NCBI GenBank assembly: GCA_028622995.1
Contig: JAJQJQ010000002.1
Span: 4,402,001 to 4,466,000, forward strand
Reading direction: 5' to 3'
DNA length: 64,000 nt
Source of the DNA: Panagrolaimus kolymaensis
Taxonomy: Eukaryota > Nematoda > Chromadorea > Rhabditida > Panagrolaimidae
The translations under genes and the position numbers were made by a program. This document shows, one piece after another, positions 23,967-34,800 of the stretch (its first letter is position 1; each line of letters opens with the position of its first letter). The notes under the pieces are model-generated. The model was not told the origin of the DNA. It did no database searches and saw only the letters and a list, made by a program, of their open reading frames with translations.

Positions 23967-24344
23967 GTTAAAGGAACAGTCTCACTTTGGCTTTTTTGAA
24001 ATTTGAAATGCCGGGGTTTGTCCAATTCAGATGCGAGCAGAATGCAAAAGCCTTTGTTTCAATACTTAGAAATTTTTTTTGATTTTTTTGTTTTTTGAGG
24101 ATTTCACCTACATGATGAAGGCTAATAGCATTAGCATTACATATATTCATTACTTTCAATATGCCTAGTGGTCGAAGGCTATTTAGAAGCCTAGCTACAT
24201 ATGCGCATCACCAGAAAAAACAAAAAAATCAAAAAAATTTTCTAAGTATTGAAACAAAGGCTTTTGCATTCTGCTCGCATCTGAATTGGACAAACCCCGG
24301 CATTTCAAATTTCAAAAAAGCCAAAGTGAGACTGTTCCTTTAAC
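23967..24344. mobile_element. Foldback/MITE-like element with 130-bp inverted arms and TTAA ends
   Basis: The left arm (23967-24096) and right arm (24215-24344) are near-perfect inverted copies around a 118-bp loop, symmetric to the base. TTAA occurs at 23968-23971 and 24340-24343 immediately outside AGGAACAGTCTCACTTTGG and its complement, consistent with a piggyBac-type TTAA target duplication. No transposase is present, so it would be non-autonomous. The arms could form a long hairpin RNA if transcribed. Confidence 0.8.
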
Positions 24345-27300
24345 GCAAATGAAAGTAAAAAAAACAATTCATGCAAATTTTCTCCTTTCCTTGTCCTTGC
24401 TTTTTTCTGTAATTGTAAAAGTAATAAATTTGCATAGAGTGGACGCACAACCTGTTTTAGAAGAAGGGAAATGATCAGACAAGGATCAGTAATACAATGT
24501 TTTATCTCTTTGTTTTAAAAATCAAAAAACATGGCAAAAACATTAAAAAAGGATGATCCTATTCTAGATCCAACTTTCGTTGATTCTTAAGATCGACGAA
24601 TTAAACGCAACATACAATATTTTTTAGAGGTTTGTTATTTACATAAACTCCTGACGACATAAATATTTTTGATTGCTTAAACTAAATCACAACAAAATGC
24701 TTTTCATCGACATCATCGAAGAAGAGAGAGAAGTGCCTTTTTTAAATATTTAGTTTGTGAATGAAGGCACTCCCTTTCTTTTTTAGCCTCTTTATTTATT
24801 TCATTTATTCGGGTAAGTGGAGTTTTCAGAATAATTGAAGTGGTTAAACCTTGTATGTATTGAAGAATTTCGTCGTTATTAAAATAGTTAGTCTTGAGAA
24901 TAGATTCGATTCGTTACGAAATGAGATTCCTGATTTATTGATAGCTAACTTTATTATAACCTTTTACAATATCAAGATTTGCTTTATAGCATTTGGTGTT
25001 TGTTAATCATCCACTCCATTTTGAGCTCTAGTTTTGTACAACTTACAATATCCCATATTTTAATGAACTTAATTTCTTTTTCATTGCCGTCAAACCATTA
25101 ATCGTTTAGGGCAAGCAAACTTAATCTCTGAATGTGGTAGACGTTTTTTAATCCGCAAATGAATCTTTCTCATTTTTATAAATCAGAAACAAGATTCCAA
25201 TCAAATGTAAAAAAAACAAATTCCGCCTTTTATTGTTTAAACAAAATGAAAGTGCAAACATACAAACCTCTTTTTTTTTGCTTTTTTTGTTATTATTAAT
25301 ATTTGAATTATGTTTTTTTTATATATGCGGAGGCTTGGTTTATGCAAAGTACACTTTGAAAACGTGCCCAAATATGGTTCCACGTTTTGCATTAAAAATT
25401 ATTAATAATTTTTTACTTGCAGTTTTTTTTTTTTAAACATCAAAATTTGAGAGGATATAAAAGAGGGTTTTGAAACTTCTATTTTCTCTAAAGTTTGGAA
25501 GGCATTGTATGTTTTTTCGCATAATCTCTCTCACCAATCGTTTTTTAATATTTGAGTTATTTAAATAATTGTAACTTGATCACTATTTAAAGGACTTGCA
25601 GGTGGTTTTTATTTTTTTTACTTATGTTATAAATGTTGAGATGTTCTTTTCATTCAATCTTCTTCTTTTTTTCCTTCTCATTTGACAGCTGTTGTTTTTG
25701 TTTCTAAAATAAAAAATTGAATCACCAAGGAAATAAAAAACGATGAAATATTGTTTCGATTTAAAATATTTTTTCCATGAGAAAATACCTTGTGGTGGTG
25801 GCTCCTCAAGCGTCTAGGTTTTAAAGGAAAACATTACACAACAATAATTTCTATTTCTTCTTCTTCCACGTGCTTTAAAATTCTCAAATAAATAAACAGA
25901 AATTTTGAAGAAGTAAAAAATAGCTATGCACATATTTTTTTTTATCCCTCGTGGCTTGTGCACTTCTTTAAAAATAAAGTTTTTTTAATGTGGCTTTATT
26001 TAACTTCGAAACATGGCTTTTTAACGGCTTTCACTTGTATGGTTTCGTTTTTATCTAACAAAAGCCAAAGTATGTTTACTAATAAAATCATGAAGCTATA
26101 TCGAAATGAAAAACTATTTTTAATAATTATCTGCAAAAAAGACATTGTTTTCAAAAATTTCTTTTATCTCTCTCGTGAGTGAGTGCTGGAACATTATTTT
26201 TTTAAGTGTCACTTTTTTTCTTCTTAGTTTTGTTCCAGCTGAGCAAATGCGTTGGTGAATAATTGGATTGGAATGAAGCTTATTAAGCTTCTGTTTTCAC
26301 CTTTTAAAAACAGCTGAAGACGAGGGAGAAAGATACTGGTGCATTTATTTTAGACTTAAATTGAAAATATCTTGCTTTTTGGAGCTGCTTCTTTTAAACA
26401 AATTATATTTTTTATTTTTATATTTCCAATCATTTAACAGATTTTTTTATGTAAGTTTTTGCAGTGTTAAACCGTAGGATCGCTTTTTAAAATCCTGTGG
26501 AATTACATAAAGAATTTTTATTATTTTACTGTACTTGTAAATGTTTGTCGTCTGTTAAACATTTAAACGCCATTTTTAAATTCTATTTTGGTAGACATCA
26601 CTTTAATTCATAATTGTATCTCTTCGAGATAAAAAAATTTGCGACATTTTAAACTGCTGATTTGAAGAAGAGGACGAGCAATAAAGTTCTTTATTGCTCA
26701 TTATAGATTTGTCTAAAAAAAGTTAAGTTTTTAAGAGTTTTATTTACTTTTTGCAAACTTTTCTTTTTGGCGACAACGAGCCTCGGAATGTTTTTTTCTT
26801 CGTGGGTAAAAAAAAGTGAGTCTCAAAATGAGAGAAGCAAATAAATCCTTCACGTCTTCCTCGTCTCTTCCCCTCCAAAGCCAGTTTGTTACGTCTTTTT
26901 TAAAAAGTTTTATTTTTTTATTGTGTTTTGTATGTATTCTCGATTGGTCGATGTCGTGTCTCTTCATTCAGCTGGAATTAAGAAGAAGAAAATAAAAGAG
27001 CCTGGTACCGGGTGGCGCAAAGAAACCCTCTTGAAGGCGACGACCCATCCATTCACAACGTGAAAAACAGCTGATGACACATTCAAGAAGAAAAAAAGTA
27101 CCAAAAAAAACTCTTTGACAAGCTTTGAACTTTTAAAATGAAATTTCAAGGTAATTTTTTTTAATATAACAAAAAAGCAAAGAGAAACAACTCCTTTATT
27201 TAATCTTGCATCCGAAAAAATTTATTTCAAACTTTATGGACGAAAACGTTTCGAACTTTAAAACTTATATTTAAAAAAAAAAAAAAGAAGGAAGTGGTTG

Positions 27301-28047
27301 GGAAAAAAATAGCTGAAGTTTCTCCTATTTTTTGCAAAAACAAAAAAGGAATGTAAAGGTTTAGTATTTGATTTTGTGGCATCTCGACCACTCTCTTTTT
27401 CTTTTGTCTTCATGGATTATTGATGCTGCCAAAAAGCGTGAATAAATGAAAGCGAAAAAATTGTTTTTTTCTTTAAATCCTTGATCTTTTATTTTTATTA
27501 AACCACAAACAGCTGTATTTAAGAAAAGTAAAAGTTTTCGAGAAGCTTCTTGTCATAATTGTTAACGACCACTGATGAGTCGTCCAACGTTTAAACCTTG
27601 AATCATTAACTTAAAATAGCTGTTTATTAAACAAGCCCAATTTAGAAATTTTTGCAAAGGCTTACCCTTGTTGCAAAAAATTGCAAATTGTAGCCTACTT
27701 TTGCCGGAAATAACCTTCAAAGGATTCTTACTAGCGTTTAAAATTTTATTTTCATCCAATTATAATACTTTTTATGAAGCAAATACCTTTTCTCATTTCA
27801 CTGCATTGTTACTTTTCATATTAAGACTGCATACACAGATTTGATTTTAAACCTTTTCCTTTCAAACAATATATATTGTCAGTTAGCGCTTGGAAACTAT
27901 TCATGGGAAAGTTACAATGCAATGAAACAAAAGCATGGAAATTTGCATAAATAAGAATGAAAGCGCAAAAAAAGATTTTTCAGTCTCATTTCATGAAAAT
28001 GAAATGGTGATAGCGGCGGTTTTTTGAGGAAACATTACGGACCTACT

Positions 28048-28345
28048 ATCAAGGCAAGGATCAGTAGAGATAATAGCTGGGGAAGGATCCAAGGAACAAA
28101 ATCAAATGAAGGATACGATAGCTGAAAAAAAAATGATAGGATCCAGAGAAAGCATTGGGTAGAGATAGAGCACAAGATCCGAATTGTAGAGACCTTATTT
28201 CAGAGAAAGGATCCAGTCAAATAATATCAGGGAAGGAATCCATAGAGCCAATATCAGAGGAAAGATCCAATGAAATAATATCAGTAGAGCTAATATCAAG
28301 GGAAAGATCCAAGCACCCGATATCATTTGAAGGTTTCAATGACCA
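28048..28345. repeat. Degenerate tandem repeat, about 27-30-bp unit
   Basis: Roughly ten diverged copies of a unit resembling AAAGGATCCA.TGAAATAATATCAG.GG run head to tail. Best copies are at 28204-28300. It is A/G-rich on the plus strand and includes several GGATCC motifs. An open frame crosses it (28155-28382), but the repetition explains that. Confidence 0.6.
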
Positions 28346-28825
28346 AAAAAAACAAAATAAAGGAAATAACAAATTTGCATAAACATGAATGCAGATAGAC
28401 TTTGCATTGCAAGGAATATAAGCGATGACGATGGTTGTTGATTTTGAAGCGCTTTAAACATTTAAAGGTCTTATTAGAAAGGATCTTTTAATTTTATATT
28501 GAGGATTTCAAGAAAAAGAAAAAAACTCTGATAGCAAGCCTTTTTTTGAAACATGTAGAGTGAATTAGCTTTATTATTGCATAAAAATTTAACAGAGATA
28601 AGCACAATTGTCTTTAAAGTGTCTCAAGTATTTGGGTAAGGATGAAAGGAATTAAATAGCGTTAACGCAAGGAAATGATGGGAGGACGATTATATTATAA
28701 TCGCATGGATGAGCACATTATTGCAAAAAAGTAACTAAGAGATGTTCATTACAATTTCTTTTGTAATAAATTTTATTTCTGCAACACCGTTTTCTATCTT
28801 AACATAATGTACTATGCAGTTACTG

Positions 28826-28849
28826 GCGCGCCGAAGGCGCGCGTTTTTT
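28826..28849 (+). other. GC-rich 7-bp hairpin followed by T6
   Basis: GCGCGCC-GAA-GGCGCGC forms a tight stem-loop followed at once by six T residues, in a strongly A+T-rich background. The shape is that of an intrinsic terminator, which has no expected role for nuclear mRNA genes; it could end a Pol III transcript or be part of a dispersed repeat. Confidence 0.4.
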
Positions 28850-31800
28850 CTAGTTAAATTGATTAATCTTAAAACCTTTTTCATTTTACTTATGTCGTCA
28901 TCGTCGTTGGTGTCTCTGTAACAGAAATTTAGAAGTTTCTCGAAATTCATCGACGATTACCAAAAAAATGAGTGCACGATTCTTCCTTTTTTGTGTGTCG
29001 TCCGAGAGATTGCGTTTATCTTTGCTTTTCGCGTGTTTTTTTTTCTTCTTCTCATCGACGACTTTCTCCATCTTCGCAATTCTTTAGCCGATGATGGAAC
29101 GATTTTCTTCATCGATAAACAATCGATGATAGAAATAATAATAATAAGCGTAATTTAATTTATCATAATTGTATATTGGTGGCGGGATTCGCACAAAAAA
29201 CACAAAAATTTGTTAAATTAAACCATGAACGTTTTGTAAAAGTTTAAGTTTTTGCAAATTTGCAATTCCAATCACCAGATATCATTTGTCTGTCCTTCTT
29301 TGCCCCTTCAATGTCTATAACCAATTTTTTATCAATCTGAAGGCCAAATTCTTATTTTTTTGAATCTCTTTTTTTAAACCAATTTCTTAATTCTGAAAAT
29401 TTGTCTTTCTCTTCAATCTTTTTTCATTGAAACAAAAGATTTTCTGTCCTTCAAAAATAATTTTTTTTCATACATTTTTTTCTAAAGGTTCATTTAAAAA
29501 CATTTTGTATGCCTTTTTGATGCCTCAACTCTCTTTAATCGAATTTCTTCTGTTCCCTTATTTGTTATTTTTTTAAAAACGGTTTTTTGTCTATTTCTTG
29601 TCAGAAAAAAAAGAAGGAAACAAAGCAACGCCATTAAACGTTCGCGCGCTTTTTTTTTATGCTGAAAAGGTTTCATAGGACATGATTTTTTTTTATGAGA
29701 GTATGTGTTTCGTCTATGTTTGTGTGGGTGTCGGCTGATCAACCAGCTGTCTGGAGCCATCGCCTGAATGGGGAATTTTTTATAGGAAAGAAATGAATGT
29801 CAGACGACGTCCACTGCCAAAAATAACAAAAAAGCAACTAACAAAAAAATGTTTCACACCAGACAAAAAAAAACTCGTGTGCTTGATTTTTTATTTTTTC
29901 TAAATGTAAAAAAAAATATTTTTTTACTTCAAGGACAACAGACAGCTTTGTTTCAACAAAAATGGCATTAGATTAATTGCTTTTGTCTATTGGAATCTTT
30001 TCTTTCTCTTTCCAGATGAAAAAGCAAAACGAATATTTAATGGCACAGACATATTTGTAAGATCAAAATCAGAGCGCAATTTTAAATGGTTTAAAGAAAC
30101 TGAGAAAACCTCCAACAGAGATAAAGCAGCATTAAAGCCGATAACCCTATAGACATTTTATTGCATCCTATAAAATAGGTTTATGTATTAATTTTTGAAC
30201 CTGATATAAAAGCAAAATCGCATGTGGATTACCAGATTTTTTTGCTAGACTTTTTGATTGATCAACAACCGAATGACTAGACATTCTTTCGTGATGACGT
30301 TAGTCACTGTTTTTAATGGATGAATATAGGGTTCAAATAATGTTATTATTAGCCAGTATTTAAATTTCTGTCATATTTATTTGTGCAAACAAGTGATAGA
30401 AAAATTATTTTTTTTGTTTAAAGTAAGTAAGTAGCTTTGTTAATGCTTAACTATAAAGATTTTTAAGATTAAAATTAAATATTACTTTTTTTGGTTTCTC
30501 TCTTTAAAACGTCACCTTTTTCCCGTTTTTAGCGTCCATGATACAAAGAATGTTTGCCAACCAGACGGTAGTAGTAATAGTCTCGTTATTTTTTTAGCTC
30601 AAAAATGTTGCCATTTTTCTTTCTTATCTTTATTTATTTCCGTACCATGCTTGCTTGCGCTCCTTTACTCTTTATTTTTATTACTGTCAAACAAAAATTC
30701 AAAGGCTTAAAACAAAAATGACAAATGATAAGAAAAAAAAAGAAGAAATGATTGACAGGTCAAATCAAAACTTTTATTTTTGATGGTTTGAATTAATTGC
30801 ACTCTTAATAACACATTACTTGACTTGGGTCCTGCTTTGTCTCCATTAAAAGTTTATTTTTGGCATTAAAAAAATCAAGTTTTTATATGATTTTTTTGAG
30901 AATTATTACACCCGAAAAAAATCATAAAAATTTGTTTTAGGACTAAAACGTCTGAAAAATATTATCGCTACTTTGTACGATGAGGCTTTCTTGTTCACAC
31001 GTTTTTTAAAAAAATACAAAGAAATATTTTTTGTTAAAAAGCATCAAATAATATTCATATCTTTTTTTCCCTTAATATAATAAAAGAAGAGAAAATTTTG
31101 ACATGAGCAGCAAAAGTTTAGTACTTTTTTTCTGCTTCATCAGACAATCATTTTTAGAAACAAACGACGTAAGAAAGAATGAATGAAGTAAAAGCTATGT
31201 GGTTAGGTGCCATGCTGCGACATCCATTTTTACCTTTCTTTTTGTTGTCGTCGTCCAGCTGGTCATTTGCTTATTTAAGAGAAGCCCTTCAACTAATACG
31301 TGCAGTTGAAAAGTAAAAAGTAGCAGCAATTTTATGCAATTCACTCGAGTGTCCAAATAGCTTGGTTGTGTGCTTTAAAACTTTTCAAGAGCCTTAAATC
31401 TTTCAATATCTTCCGCCATCGGTGTTCTTTCTTTTCTTTGTTGCTTGGAATTGCTTGATTTATGGCTTTTGCCGAAATTTAAAATAGAAAGAAAGCGAAG
31501 CCTCAAAATTGCAATCTCGTGTTTTTATAAATCGGCTGTTTCATTCTTTCTGTTTAAAATGTTTTTTATTTGGCAACCTTTCCAACCAGCTGCAATACAC
31601 TTTTTTTATTTCTGCCCAGACACCTTTGCAATAAAAAAAGCGTTTACCCCTGACAAAAAAATCGCTTTGCCGTTTTTTCCAAACACTTGCATCATCATTC
31701 ATTGTTTGTGTGTGAGTGCGCTGTGCTCTTTTGAATGATTGAAAAATTACATCAAAAGCAGTTAGCAATGGTTGTTGGGTCCAGACACTAACTAACCCAT

Positions 31801-34800
31801 TCTACTACCAGGCGATGACTCTTAAACTTACTATTATCATCAAGTCAGCCACGAAACAAAAAAAGTTGTGTTGGCGAGAATGAGACATGTGGAAATTTGC
31901 CAACCAGACATAACAAAAAAAATTTGTTGCACAAAATGAGTTTCATTTACACATCTATTTTTGTCTGTCTGCGTGCGTGTTTGAGTCAGTTATGTCTGGC
32001 AAATAGCCAATTTAATATAAAAAAAAAGAATTTAAAACTATTATATAATTCTTAAGTATGGCTTTAAAGCACAAATGGGGCTGGGTTGCTGCAAAGAAAT
32101 GGGTGTTTTGTTAAAATTTTCGTTGCAAAAAATGAAAAAGGTATTCATTCAAAATATTGACTTTATGAAACTCAAAAAATTTGTTTCATAGTCTTACAAG
32201 AACTGTAATTCTGAGAAAATAGTTTTCGAGAATTTTCAGATATACCAAAAAACCTTCATGCCATTATTCTTCATTTGTACCACTTTTGCACCTTTGCGTG
32301 CACCATAAAAATCTCTCAACAGCTGATTATTTATTTATCTTTCTGCACGAAATCTAACCTACATCCCATATTTTCCCGATCTCTCTTATCTTTATCGGTT
32401 ACAAACGTTTATTCATCGCGATTTCCATTTTATCTTCTTTCAATCGTTACTAATTTCTTACAAAAATGGATGGATGTTCTTTTTGTTTTAAAATCAAAAC
32501 ATTCTTAATTTAAGATTTAAAATTTTTGACGATCGTCAAGAAATGACAATTTTAATTTAACAGAAGTTAATTGTCCTTCAAATAACTTTTTGTTTGAATA
32601 AATCCAATTAATTATCTCGATTTCTCCATTTCAAAACTAATAAAAATAGTTCAAGTTTTTAAAAAAAATGGAGAAAGAAAAAAGGGGTTCTTATCCGTGC
32701 TTTTGATCACTTTTTTATGCGCAGGCTCTCTTCTCTGTGGTTGAAGGTCAAAACGATTCGTCACTTTTTTGTCTTCAGAAAAAGTATTGAAGGAAAAAAT
32801 GGGAAGTTTTATCGGGTTCTCGGATCAATTCTTTAGTTATTTATTTTTTTGAGATTCATTGCTTTACACAACGGCATTTCGATATAATAATAAAAACACA
32901 CACAATCAAGTTGCCTGCCGATTGGTATTTTTTAGTTTTTTTTTATTAAGTCTGGGATGGTTGTTATTTATAGAATTTTAAATATTTATATAATAGTTTG
33001 ATTAAAATCAACAAAAAACATTGAACCGCAAAATACCCTTTGCGTTGAAAGATTTGTTGTCATAATATTTTAGAGGCTAACTCTCTTTTTTAATAGTTAA
33101 TTTGATTGCAGAAGTTTATGTTTTCTGTCTATTAAATTTAAAGTTAATTTTCTGCATTTGTTTTTGCACAAATATTTATCACTTTATTTCCGCTGCCGCC
33201 GCCATTGATGGGCGTCGCGGAGTGTATGAATTACGCTTATCACTTCGCATTTTGTCTGGTCTAAAAAAAGCAGCTGATAGGTTTTTTCTCTTTTCTTTTT
33301 TCATCTAATGATGATTCGGGCTAATTGCTGTTCCGTTTAATATTTTGTTTTATCACTAAAATCAAATCTTCACCGAAAAGCCTTTTATTTTTTTTCAAGT
33401 GTCGGCACGCGAACTTTTTACCTGCCAATCATTTTTTTCTCTGTCTTTGATGAAAAAATAAATTCTTTGTGATTAAGGCATATGATCAAAAAAGAAAGAA
33501 AAAAATGAAGTTCTTATTCTGTCATTCAAGATTTTAAAGATTCTTTTGTTTTGTATTTTTTTAAAGAGTTGATGATGAGCCGCGTTACACTTTAGATGGA
33601 AGGATTGTTTGAAAAGAAATTGTGTTACTTTCTCAGAAAGATTACAAGTTTATATACAAAAATAAAGTGCCATTTATAGAAAGAAAAAATTGAAGGAAAA
33701 AAAATTAACTGTATTTATTTTCATGAGATTATTATATTATTATAATTTTTTTATGACCCAGACATTGTAAAATACCATAACACTTGAGCCTTTTAAGCAC
33801 TTCATAAATCTATTTTTTCCTCTCTTATCTTCTCCATCATCATCCATTCCCTCTCTTATTTTGGTACAAATAGAACAATAATAAATTAAATGTTTTTGGG
33901 TTTGATTTTCCCATTTTTCAAATACAAAGCAAAAAATTTTGTTTCTGAAATGCAGCATAGCAATCTTTTTGTTTTGTTTTATTCCATTCAACCAAAATGA
34001 CGACCGTCTGTTTTTTCATCTCTTTTTTTTGCAATTTAATCCGGCGGCGATCTGTCTTTTTTTTCATTTTCTTCCATCAATTCTTCCGCCGTTCCATCAG
34101 CTGAAAAAAAAAGGGATGAGAGATTATCGCACTTCCCCATTTTATATATTTTTTCGATTTTTGTAATCAAAACTTATTGTTTTAGTTTGAATATTTTTTA
34201 CAAATGAAAATTTTTTTCAACCGATTGACCTAAAAAAGAATGAGGAAAGTTTTAGAGCCCAAAAAAAAAACATTTATTTTTTGATAAATCTTTTTTTGTA
34301 TGTATGTAAGGGGTTTTATAATCTCATCTGCAAATTTGTTTTTAATTTATTTCTGTTTACAGCAATGTTTTTGATTTCTTAAGCTCAACTTTTATTTAGA
34401 ACATTCGTTAATAATCTTCAAAAACATGTGAATTTATCACGCTCATTACATTACTTTCAGCTCTTTCAATAAATATATTTTTTCTTGGCCCAATTTCAAA
34501 AAGTCCATCATCAAGCAGCTCATTAATCAGATATTTTTTTTCTCTTTTTTTTATTTCAACCAACTTCTTTTTTCCATTATCGTCGATGATGAAGCTAATG
34601 GTGATGACGATGATCTGCGCATTTGTTGTCGTCTGCTTTCAAGTATCTGTCTGTCTCTTTTTCAAAAAATGAAAGAAAAAATGGGAGGGAGGAGTTTTTT
34701 TTTGCAAGAGGAAGTAAGAAGAAAAAAAAGCCGCAGCAAAAAAAAAACAAGAAAGAGCAAAGATTCTTCATTCTTTTTTTTATTCCAGCTGACCTTCCTG

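Noticed and set aside
23968..24343. Two identical 60-residue frames on opposite strands
   Set aside because: They are the two arms of the foldback element read in mirror image, not genes.
28155..28382. 75-residue repetitive frame
   Set aside because: Created by the degenerate tandem repeat; no splice or start evidence.
28826..28849. Bacterial intrinsic terminator implying contamination or transfer
   Set aside because: Flanking DNA is ordinary A+T-rich eukaryotic sequence with no bacterial-type gene; a single hairpin cannot support contamination.
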